Assembly (NCBI GenBank): GCA_028386065.3
Contig: JAKUCV010000159.1
Span: 4,557-68,556 of the forward strand
Length of the DNA stretch: 64,000 bases
Origin: Turnera subulata
Taxonomy: Eukaryota; Streptophyta; Magnoliopsida; Malpighiales; Passifloraceae
Direction: 5' to 3'
A program made the position numbers and the translations under genes. The notes below the pieces were generated by a model, which worked only from the letters and a program-made list of their open reading frames with translations, was not told the origin of the DNA and searched no databases. Below are positions 55,430 through 64,000 of the stretch, in pieces. Position 1 is the stretch's first letter; each line of letters opens with the position of its first letter.

Positions 55430-56240
55430 GGCGTGCACGAGGTGGAGGAGAAGAGAGGGGCACGCGGCGAGTGACGCGCGAGGGGGAAGTGAGGAGTGGC
55501 CGTAGCTGGGCTCCTTTGGTTACTCCTCTAGGCGGCGCGTTCTTCATCGGCAACGGCCAAAGGCGAGAGGCGAGACGACGAGCGGGGTCTTCCTTCGGCG
55601 GGGTTGGATTCGAAGGGAAGAGGACAGAGGCGTCAGGGGAGAGGAAGCCTCGGCGACGCGCGACTGAGCAGGGTGGTGACCAGAGGTGAGAGCGGGCGTC
55701 ACGAAGGAGGCAGAGGGAAGGTTGTGACGGCGGCGGCGATTAGGTGACAGGGGCAGAAAAGAGATCGGCGACGCGTCCTTTGCCTTGATGGTGACGAGCC
55801 CGACTCGTCTGTGCCGGCAGTCACGAGTAGCGACGGTGACCAGGGGTGGGGGAAAAGGAGTCGCGGCTTGAGGGTGTTGCAGGGAAGGGTGGTCGAGGCG
55901 GTGGCATCGTGAATGGAGGAGAGGTAGTGGCGGGAGGAGGATGGTTGTGGAGTCAGGCGACGGGGACGATTTAAAGGAGAAGAGGAGAGGAAGAAGACAA
56001 GGAGAAGAGTAAAAAAATTTGGAGGAGAAAGGGAAAATATCCAGAATAGCAAGGAGAGGAAGAAGAATCGGGAAGGGGGAAAAAATCTGGAAAAGAAAGA
56101 AAATATCAGGGAGAGAGAAAGGAAGAAAAGAAAAAAAATAGTGGGGAAGAAGAAAAGAAAAATAAATGAGAAAATAAGAAAAGAAAGGAAAATGGGAAAA
56201 GAGGAAAAAGAAGAAAAAGGCAAGGAAGGATGGCCCGGGA
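55430..56240 (+). repeat. GC-rich and purine-rich low-complexity tract in solo LTR E
   Basis: Mixed g/a-rich sequence that becomes nearly pure A/G from 55,980. Counterpart of the tracts in the other LTRs, with the purine strand opposite to LTR sense here, as in gypsy D. Confidence 0.7.
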
Positions 56241-57338
56241 GAGAAAATATCGCGGTCTCAATGTCGGAAAGATTTTAGCCCGAGAATAGACCAAAATGTC
56301 CTCTCGTTCCTCTTTTGATCCATTAACATTACAGGGGCATTTTCGTCTTTCCGAAATTCGTTCCGATTCCGAAAATACAACTTAGGCTCGGAAAATCCAA
56401 TTAATTCTCCTGAGCGTTATCCAAGTCTCGGAATTTCAAACCGAGGTTCGGATAGCTGTATAGAATTCCCGGTAACCCGAGATAATTCTTGGAATTAATT
56501 TTCGAGGCTCGGTTGTCGATGGAAAATACTCCAGTGCGTCACGTATCACCCAAGTTCGAATTCGAGGTTCGACCCTGTAAAATTCTTGTTTAGCAACGGT
56601 AAAACTTTATTATCCACCGTGAAAGTCAAAACGACTCGGTAAAATTTTACAAAAATTTTACCCGGGTCGTTACAATCAAACTGATTGTTTTCAAAGAATC
56701 TCAAAGTTGCGTCCAAAATATATGTCTTTAACATATCCTCTACTTTTTCCTTATGGAGAGGATGGTTACAGACCTGATTTTAAATGGAATTCTTGCAATA
56801 TCTCCAGTACAGAAAAAAAGAAATATGATTCCTATGATAGCTTTTTTGGCCTACCAAATTCAAGACAGAAAAAATATGCCCAACATAATTTTGAAATGTG
56901 GTAGATTACTTTAACAATACTTGGTTGATGCTTCTGTTACACTTGAAGAAGCTCGTTTGGATTTCATTAGGAAGAACCAACAAAATTTGAGAATTGAATT
57001 ATATAAGGGTATCCATGATGCACTTCTTCAAGGGGACACAGATGCCCAAAAATTAGGCCAAAAGGTTATCCTACCTTCTTCTCACACGGGAAGTATGAGA
57101 TACATGATTAACAACTATCAGGATGCAATGGCCATTTGTAGAAATTTTGGAAATCCTGATCCATTCATCACTTTTACATGCAATGTAAAGTGGCCTGAAA
57201 TTATGAGAGACATTTCTAAATATAACATGTCTAAGCCCGAAGATCGGCCGGATACGATCTCTCGTATTTTCAAGGCAAAGCTCGATGATATGATTGAGTT
57301 TATAAAATCTGGCCAGCCTTTTGGAAAATCTATTGCAA

Positions 57339-57446
57339 GTAAGTCGAAACTCTTAAACATTAATCATTACGCTTCATTTTTTACTTTGAACATAACCCGT
57401 CTAAATTAACCAATATAAATATTCTTTATAAAATTGAAAGATGTAG
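57339..57446 (+). other. Helitron gene intron
   Basis: Donor gcaa|gtaagtcg and acceptor gaaagatgtag|gtgc bound 108 bp. Removing it joins FGKSIA to IEFEKRCLPHCH, the expected protein order. Confidence 0.75.
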
Positions 57447-59020
57447 GTGCTATTGAATTCGAAAAGAGGTGTCTACCACATTGTCATATATTGGTGTGGT
57501 TATATAATGATTTCAAATGTAGAACAATAGAAGATGTGGATGCCATCATCTCTGCTGAGATTCCAGACCCCCAATGTTGAACCTGATACCTACGATTTGG
57601 TATCCAAGTTCATGATCCATGAACCATGTGGGATATCCAACCAATATGCTCCCAGCATGAAATCCAACAAATGTTCTAAATTTTTTCCAAAACAATTCAA
57701 ATCTAGTACAGTTTTTGATGAAAATGGCTTTGTTTATTATAGACGTAGAGAAAATCCAAACATTTTTGTGAAAAAAGCTGACATTGAATTAGATAACAGA
57801 TTTGTTGTGCCATACAATAAAGAACTCTTGCGAATGTATAATGCACACATCAATGTTGAAATTTGTTGCCAGTCAATGTTAATAAAGTATCTTTTCAAAT
57901 ATTTGAACAGAGGCCCTGATAGAGCAAGAACTGTGATTGAAAACAAAGATAATGATGAAATTAAAGCATACCATAATTGCCGATTTATGTGCCCATATGA
58001 AGCAGTATGGAGAATATTTCAATTTCCAATTCACTTTAGAGAACCTTCTGTTGAACGACTTCAAATACATTTACATTTTCAACAAAATATGGTTTTTAAT
58101 GAGGGCCAAGATTTAGAATATGTTCTTAGAAGGCCAGGTATTGAAAAAACAATGCTCACTCAATGGTTTGTTGCCAATAAAAAATATCCAGATGTTAGAT
58201 GTTTAACCTACGTTCAATTTCCTTCCAAATTTGTTTGGATTCCCAAGCAAAAATGTGGTTGCCTAGAAAAACTCATAGATGTATTGGTAGGATTCCTTAC
58301 ATCCATCCTGCATTTGGAGAACTTTACTATCTTCGAATGCTCTTGAACATTACTAAAGGTGCACAAAGCTACTCTGATCTTAAAACTATTAATAATCGTA
58401 TTTGTGCAACTTTTCAAGATACATGTGAAGAACTTAGCCTTTTAGGTAATGATGAAGAATGGAATGATGCAATGAATGAGACATTCTTTTTTGTGATGTT
58501 GCAAAGCCAATTTCATTCCTTGAAAATTATTGGTCCTATATGGCTGATGACATTGTTCACAAATTAAAGCGTGTTTATAACATGCCTGACTTGAAATTAT
58601 CAGACCATGAGAAATTAAACTATGTACTTGATGAGCTTCAACAACTCTTCAATGCTGCCGGAAGTTCACTTGCTGAAAAACATTTACCACTACCTGATGC
58701 TCCTAAAATGTCAGAGATTAGGAATCGTCTTCTTATGGAAGAAATGACATACAATATCTCTGAGTTAAAAAATGAACTTTCCTACTTGATCCCTAAGCTT
58801 AACCCGGAACAAAAAATGATTTTTGATGAAGTTGTCACAAGTGTCCTTGAAAAAAAGACAAAAGCTTTTCTTTGTACATGGCCATGAGTTCCTACTATCA
58901 ATTTGAATTTTTATAAAGGAGAGTTTGTATTATAATTTTTTTTTCGGCTGCTCTTTGCCTAATCTACTTAAGTAATTTTTCTATTTTTTAAAAAAGTGGC
59001 CATTGCTTACTGATTTATGT

Positions 59021-60623
59021 TGTTAGAACAATAGCCCTTCGCTAGAGGGGGGGTGAATAGCGATAATCGAATAAAACGAAATAAGTAGGAATTGAAATGC
59101 GGAATTGAAAGAATGAAGGACAAAAGCAATTTATCCTGGTTCACACACACTCTACTAGTGTGGCTAATCCAGCCCTTCAAGTCTCACTTGAAGATTTCAC
59201 TATCTACGTTAAGCTTACGGGTGCTTAACAAACCGTTTACAACCTAGGAATTCTAGCCACAAGAATCCTAAACCTGAAAGTTCAAGTCACATGAACTTCA
59301 GCTCTCTTGCTTGAAGATACCTCACTTCAAGACTTTTCACACAAGAAGATATACCCCTCTTCTTATGAATCTAACCAAGGGAACTAACCTCCCTCAATGT
59401 GTATAACAACACAATAATCACTCAAACAAGAGGTCTCTCTCAAAGAGTAGATGTGAGTGTACAAATGAAGCTCTAAAAGGCAACTCTCAAATCCTCAATA
59501 GGATATTGGCTCAATAATAATTTTGATGAATGTATGGAATGAATGCTTGAATGTTGAGAGTTGAAACAGAGCTAAAAATGCACAATTTATAGCTCTGAAA
59601 AGTTATAGAGCCGTTTTAAATCCACCCAAAAACAGTCTTAAACAAAACATAGTGGGTGCTAAAAAAGTTGTCTGCTACAACGGCAGAACATCGATGTTTT
59701 GCCTACCAACATCGATGTTTTAGCCAAAAATTTTAAATTATAGTTCCAACGGCTAGTAGAACATCGATGTTGCATCTGAGAACATCGATGTTTTCATACT
59801 CAACATCGATGTTCTCCAATTCAACATCGATGTTTTTTAGCTTCGCAAAAATATGATGAAAAAGGGTTTATGCATGAACATCGTTGTTGGAAAATGAAAC
59901 ATCGATGTTTTTTTGGCTTCGGCAAAATTCATTTTGAAATCAATTATCAGAACATCGATGTTGTCAATAGAACATCGATGTTTTTCCGCTTCTGCCAAAT
60001 TTTGGAAAACCTTGAAGAAATCACAACATCGATGTTTTAATGACAACATCGATGTTTTGACCAACGGTCACAAGAACATCGATGTTTTATTATCCAACAT
60101 CGATGTTTTGGAGCTACTGCCAAAAAAGATTAAAAATCAATATGAAGAACATCGATGTCTCAAATCACAACATCGATGTTTTGATCGGGCAGACCATTTT
60201 TAAGTGCAACGGTCATGAGAACATCGATGTTTGGGATGCCAACATCGATGTTCAGACCTTACTGCCCGTTTTGGAAGAAGTTTTTAAGGCAGCAACATCG
60301 ATGTCTAAACTTACTACATCGATGTTCATTATTTGAAAACACATTTTGTGATTGAAATGATGCTATGAAATGCATGAGTAAAACTTGTTTTATTTTGAGC
60401 CAATGCCTAGGAGAAGTTGAGTGTTTTACCTTGTACAAAGGAGTCCTAACTTCTCTTGCTCTTTTTGCACTTTAACTCTTGATCATATCTTCACTTGAGT
60501 TCTTGATCACTTTGGTTGAGCACTTGTTTGCTTGATTTCTTTTTGCTTCATCATTGTTATGATCTCGGTTTGTCATTTATCAAAACCTGTAATGAATGAA
60601 CCATAAAGACATAGGTTCTAACA
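59021..60623 (-). repeat. Copia F 3' LTR
   Basis: TGTTAGAACAATAGCCC to AGGTTCTAACA, 1,603 bp, with perfect short inverted termini tgttagaac/gttctaaca. Very close to the right LTR over the shared 1 kb (for example one extra base at 59,383 and a few substitutions), so insertion is recent. Confidence 0.93.
59687..60326. repeat. Array of AACATCGATGTT palindromes in Copia F LTR
   Basis: Twenty copies at 59,687, 59,708, 59,760, 59,781, 59,802, 59,823, 59,877, 59,898, 59,951, 59,971, 60,025, 60,045, 60,075, 60,096, 60,148, 60,169, 60,220, 60,241, 60,294 and 60,315. Neighbours within a group are always 20 or 21 bp apart (eight pairs and one group of four). Only a few copies carry a substitution. Confidence 0.95.
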
Positions 60624-60660
60624 ATTTCCCCCTTTTTGATAATGACAAACAACTAGAAGT
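60624..60660 (-). other. Copia F polypurine tract
   Basis: Minus strand tcaaaaagggggaaat just before the LTR start TGTTAGAACC. Further g-rich repeats (gggggaa) lie at 60,685-60,810. Confidence 0.75.
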
Positions 60661-60989
60661 ATATGCCAATATTAGTAACAATAATTCCCCCTATCTTGAT
60701 GCATATACATATACTTCTTCTTATCTTCCCCCTTTTGGCATTAGCAAAAAGAAATGATGATGCATATATTTATTCTTCCCCCTTAAGGTATGACTTATAA
60801 TTCCCCCTAAGTTCATGCATATGGCAAAGTATTTTATGAAAAACAAAACATAAATGGATAACAAGGATAAGGGTTTAGAAAGATGGTTCCTAGTTTCCAT
60901 CATTATCATCATCTTCATCAGTAGCTACTTCCTCATTATGTTACTTCTACAGCAGGCCATATTCCCCCTTTCTCTTGGTCTTAGTGAGG

Positions 60990-61145
60990 GGTGCCGAACA
61001 TTTTCTGATCCTTGCATTTCTACCGAAATCAAACGAGTGTGGCCGCTTTCAAGAATTTGGATGCTTCTTTGGTCATTTGCTTGGAGCATCCGCAATCAAG
61101 GTACCAAAGTACACTTGTTGCCTTCAAGCACACCTGCAAAACAAA
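60990..61145 (-). pseudogene. Copia F protease start, truncated
   Basis: After the gag stop the minus strand reads WYLDCGCSKQMTKEASKF, the usual start of the Copia protease region (commonly WYLDSGCSRHMT), then stops. Integrase and RT do not follow. Confidence 0.65.
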
Positions 61146-62933
61146 TCAAAGGGTTTTTGGTACCCAAATCTTTTTGGGTCCTTGAGGATTAGGAACATAG
61201 TAATGATGAGCTTCTTCTTGTGCCCAATCCCTATGCCTAGTAAAACAAGCAGGAGCAATGTGTCCTACTCTACTACAATAATGGCATATAACATTTGGGT
61301 TGTGCATCCATCTCGGTTGATAATAATCATTATGCTGTCTATGTTTATGCACATTGCTAACCTTGTGAGCCTTAGGTTGTATCTTAGGTTTCCTTGAATT
61401 TGTTTCAACTTTCTTCTTCCTAGGTTCATTTATGAAACCTATTCCATTTTTAGTTGATTGCAGATTACCTAAGAGGGAATTCAAGTTCTTTTGAGGAGTA
61501 TTAAATTTCTTTAATGTTGCCTCAAGATTTTCAACTTGCTTCTTTAAGGATTTGCATGACGTGCATTCTAAGTTATCCGGTTTGTTAGCACTTCTTTTTC
61601 CATAAAACTTATTTTCTTCTCTAAGCTTAACATTTTCATTAGACAACTTCTCACATTCTCCTTTTAAGGAGTTGCATGATGAACATTCTTTGGGTATGCC
61701 TAGATCCCTATTTTCTTCCTTCAATTTCTCATTTTCACAAGTAAGCTCTTCTAGATTCTTTTCTAATGAAGCAATTTGTTTCTTTTGCTTTAAATGAATC
61801 TTAGAGACTTTAACAAATTCAGCATACAATTCATTAAAAGCATCTTGCAATTCATCATGATTGGAAGGTTCAGAATCACTTACTTCTTCCGCTGCTTCTT
61901 CCTTTGCCATGAGGCAGAGGTTTGCGATCTCCTCTTCATCACTATCACTTGATTCATCACCGGAATCTCCTCCCCAAGAGATGTATGCCCTTTGCTTCTT
62001 GTAGGGCTTCTTCTCCTTCCTTTCCTTTGTCTTTGGGCACTTTGGCTTGATGTGCCCGGCCTCTCCACATTCATAACACTTGGGTAGACTGGACGTCTTC
62101 TTTCCTTTCTTCTCAAGTTCTTTCTTCATGAATTTGCGGAATTTGCCAATGACAAATTCGAGTTCTTGATCGTCATCGCTAGAATCCGATTCGGTGAACT
62201 CTTGCGTCTTGTAGGTAGAGGCTTTGAAAGCTATGTTCTTCTTCTTAGGTTCCTGCAAAGAGGGTAAAGAAGGTTTAAGAATAGTGGTTTCGTAAGTTAG
62301 AAGATTACCTCTTAGTCCATCAATCGTTGTGTTGTTGATGCCGATGTTTTCGTAGATGGCATCCGCCTTTGATCGCCATTCGGGAGTGAGACTTCGAAGA
62401 ACTTTTCTGACCAAGTCCTTGTCGGAGTAGACCTTCTTGAGAGCATGAAGCTCATTTATGATTTTGGAGAAGCGGTCGAACATCTCCTCAATTCCCTCAT
62501 TCTCCTTCATACGAAAGAGTTCGTAATCAGAGGTGAGAGAGTCGATTTTGGCCTCCCGAACTTGATCGGTTCCTTCGTAGGTGACCTCCAGCTTATCCCA
62601 CATTTCTTTTGCGGTTGTGCAGCAAGAGACTTTTCGATAATCGTCGGGGTTGACTGCACAATAGAGCATGTTGATTGATTTGGCATTGTTTTCAACCAAC
62701 ACAATGTCTGCAGCGTTGTACTCTTCCTCCGTCTTTGGCACTTGGACTTCACCAACTTTCTTCATTGGAATTTGCTCTCCAATCTTTATGATTCGCCAAA
62801 GAGCATAGTTGGTGGATTGGAGGAAAATTCTCATCCTCTCCTTCCAGTAGCTGTAATTGGTGCCATCAAAGTACGGTGGACGAACGGTTGAATGTCCTTC
62901 GAAGATTCCTGCATGATTACTTGAAGAAGCCAT
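61146..62933 (-). CDS. Copia F gag (SIRE-like), intact
   Basis: 595 aa. N-terminal region PPYFDGTNYSYWKERMRIFL with the capsid-like helical part (SLTSDYELFRMKENEGIEEM, RVLRSLTPEWRSK); zinc knuckle CYECGEAGHIKPKC (about 283-296); an acidic stretch (SGDESSDSDEEE); a long predicted coiled coil (about 350-490); and a second knuckle CHYCSRVGHIAPAC (about 547-560). Two knuckles with a coiled coil between fit SIRE-type Copia gag. The product would bind and package RNA. The frame has no stop, although pol is gone, so it could act in trans. Confidence 0.92.
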   Translation of the reverse strand: MASSSNHAGIFEGHSTVRPPYFDGTNYSYWKERMRIFLQSTNYALWRIIKIGEQIPMKKVGEVQVPKTEEEYNAADIVLVENNAKSINMLYCAVNPDDYRKVSCCTTAKEMWDKLEVTYEGTDQVREAKIDSLTSDYELFRMKENEGIEEMFDRFSKIINELHALKKVYSDKDLVRKVLRSLTPEWRSKADAIYENIGINNTTIDGLRGNLLTYETTILKPSLPSLQEPKKKNIAFKASTYKTQEFTESDSSDDDQELEFVIGKFRKFMKKELEKKGKKTSSLPKCYECGEAGHIKPKCPKTKERKEKKPYKKQRAYISWGGDSGDESSDSDEEEIANLCLMAKEEAAEEVSDSEPSNHDELQDAFNELYAEFVKVSKIHLKQKKQIASLEKNLEELTCENEKLKEENRDLGIPKECSSCNSLKGECEKLSNENVKLREENKFYGKRSANKPDNLECTSCKSLKKQVENLEATLKKFNTPQKNLNSLLGNLQSTKNGIGFINEPRKKKVETNSRKPKIQPKAHKVSNVHKHRQHNDYYQPRWMHNPNVICHYCSRVGHIAPACFTRHRDWAQEEAHHYYVPNPQGPKKIWVPKTL

Positions 62934-62969
62934 AGAAAATTTCTCTCAAACGGTTAAGTCTTTCAGAGA

Positions 62970-62988
62970 GTTAGGCTCCGCTACCAAT
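62970..62988 (-). other. Copia F primer-binding site
   Basis: Minus strand attggtagcggagcctaa next to the 5' LTR, similar to the PBS of the first Copia. Confidence 0.75.
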
Positions 62989-64000
62989 TGTTAGAACAAT
63001 AGCCCTTCGCTAGAGGGGGGGTGAATAGCGATAATCGAATAAAACGAAATAAGCAGGAATTGAAATGCGGAATTGAAAGAATGAAGGACAAAAGCAATTT
63101 ATCCTGGTTCACACACACTCTACTAGTGTGGCTAATCCAGCCCTTCAAGTCTCACTTGAAGATTTCACTATCTACGTTAAGCTTACGGGTGCTTAACAAA
63201 CCGTTTACAACCTAGGAATTCTAGTCACAAGAATCCTAAACCTGAATGTTCAAGTCACATGAACTTCAGCTCTCTTGCTTGAAGATACCTCACTTCAAGA
63301 CTTTTCACACAAGAAGATATACCCCTCTTCTTATAAATCTAACCAAGGGAATAACCTCCCTCAAGGTGTATAACAACACAATAATCACTCAAACAAGAGG
63401 TCTCTCTCAAAGAGTAGATGTGAGTGTACAAATGAAGCTCTAAAAGGCAACTCTCAAATCCTCAATAGGATATTGGCTCAATAATAATTTTGATGAATGT
63501 ATGGAATGAATGCTTGAATGTTGAGAGTTGAAACAGAGCTAAAAATGCACAATTTATAGCTCTGAAAAGTTATAGAGCCGTTTTAAATCCACCCAAAAAC
63601 AGTCTTAAACAAAACATAGTGGGTGCTAAAAAAGTTGTCTGCTACAACGGCAGAACATCGATGTTTTGCCTACCAACATCGATGTTTTAGCCAACAATTT
63701 TAAATTATAGTTCCAACGGCTAGTAGAACATCGATGTTGCATAAGAGAACATCGATGTTTTCATACTCAACATCGATGTTCTCCAATTCAACATCGATGT
63801 TTTTTAGCTTCGCAAAAATATGATGAAAAAGGGTTTATGCATGAACATCGATGTTGGAAAATGAAACATCGATGTTTTTTTGGCTTCGGCAAAATTCATT
63901 TTGAAATCAATTATCAGAACATCGATGTTGTCAATAGAACATCGATGTTTTTCCGCTTCTGCCAAATTTTGGAAAACCTTGAAGAAATCACAACATCGAT
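62989..64000 (-). repeat. Copia F 5' LTR (partial; window ends inside)
   Basis: Repeats 59,021-60,030 almost base for base, including the first part of the palindrome array from about 63,653. Confidence 0.93.
63653..64000. repeat. AACATCGATGTT array, second LTR copy
   Basis: Same positions and 20-21-bp pairing as in the left LTR. The copy at about 63,843 is a perfect palindrome where the left LTR has one changed base (gaacatcgttgtt at 59,877). Confidence 0.93.

Larger units (their letters stand above)
53288..56675 (-). repeat. Solo LTR E, 3.4 kb, third gypsy LTR family
   Basis: TGAAACACCCCC to GGGTCGTTACA, flanked by atcaa (53,283-53,287 and 56,676-56,680). No internal region. It has the same architecture as the A/B and D LTRs: stem-loop (53,582-53,605), agggccctgtcacg block, short gagtcccgcagtcct repeats (53,912-53,980), AT-rich segment, GC-rich block and purine tract (55,980-56,230 on plus). 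Open frames such as 55,082-55,474 and 55,699-56,223 are not backed by any domain. Confidence 0.93.
44193..58905 (+). pseudogene. Helitron Rep-helicase gene, decayed and split by three LTR insertions
   Basis: Segments 44,193-44,567, 52,229-53,282 and 56,676-58,905 are in order on the plus strand. Recognisable parts: basic KKRGRPSKKF; EHLKRSSRKK-FGTCCLGGKI; RENIRAYNSMFAFTSMGAQV; YPLLFPYGEDGYR; the Rep HUH motif CLPHCHILVWL (57,470-57,500); the tyrosine region KYLFKYLNRGPDRA (57,885-57,925); FGELYYLRMLLN; and the helicase entry LNPEQKMIFDEV (58,800). The helicase Walker A is not reached: the frame breaks at VHGHE, and Copia F follows at 59,021. Stops at about 44,282, 52,985 and 53,060 and frameshifts show it is dead. 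In working copies Rep nicks and joins single strands for rolling-circle transposition. Confidence 0.88.
59021..64000 (-). mobile_element. Copia element F (SIRE-like gag), pol deleted; continues past the window
   Basis: Left LTR 59,021-60,623; internal 60,624-62,988; right LTR from 62,989 to the window end. On the minus strand: PBS, gag of 595 codons, start of protease, then directly the polypurine tract region. Integrase, RT and RNase H are missing, so it is a non-autonomous deletion derivative with an intact gag. It interrupts the Helitron helicase at 59,020. Confidence 0.92.

Noticed and set aside
55082..55474. 130-aa ORF inside solo LTR E
   Set aside because: Low-complexity sequence in the LTR leader region; no recognisable domain.
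1..64000. tRNA, rRNA or telomeric repeats
   Set aside because: None recognised by eye; a tRNAscan-SE or Infernal run would be needed to exclude small RNA genes.

Overview
The window is plant nuclear DNA, most likely from a flowering plant. It is AT-rich and built mainly of nested LTR retrotransposons of plant Copia and Ty3/gypsy types. The rest is Mutator-like (MULE) and Helitron DNA transposons, a LINE relic, an F-box pseudogene and two tandem ZmPK1-type lectin receptor kinases. No bacterial, organellar or viral gene organisation was seen. The species cannot be named from the sequence.

Layout. 1-198: end of a Copia LTR. 199-11.5k: non-autonomous LTR element A, lying in an LTR cut by a nearly complete minus-strand Copia (862-9222, target duplication gtacg). 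11,955-30,672: minus-strand gag-only gypsy C. Its left LTR holds a 2.8-kb solo LTR (duplication tttga). Its interior tandem array holds a MULE (16,460-28,513, 9-bp duplication ctacatggc). That MULE holds non-autonomous LTR element B (from 16,805), one LTR of which carries a second MULE (18,357-19,798, 10-bp duplication). 30.7-31.9k: LINE zinc-binding/RNase H relic. 32.46-33.67k: F-box pseudogene. 34.76-35.18k: small TIR element. 35,836-37,914 and 40,103-42,535: the kinases, the only clear non-mobile coding genes. 42.6-43.35k: fold-back element. 44.19k to about 59.0k: a decayed Helitron Rep-helicase gene, cut by chromovirus gypsy D (44,573-52,228, duplication cattc, with an assembly gap), by solo LTR E (53,288-56,675, duplication atcaa) and by gag-only Copia F (59,021 to the window end).

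Most interesting material. (1) Elements A and B carry, antisense to their LTRs, two small genes each behind its own TATA box. One encodes a 125-aa basic/coiled-coil protein kept at the same length in both copies. The other encodes a 227-aa protein with a LINE-endonuclease-like C-terminus. The LTR ends, PBS and polypurine tract match gypsy D, which may be of the mobilising family. (2) Two unrelated Copia elements carry arrays of the 12-bp palindrome AACATCGATGTT, set in pairs 20-21 bp apart. (3) The gypsy-type LTRs share an exon-intron-exon leader, hairpin-motif arrays whose sequence has turned over, and a stem-loop with compensatory changes; one LTR copy looks spliced.
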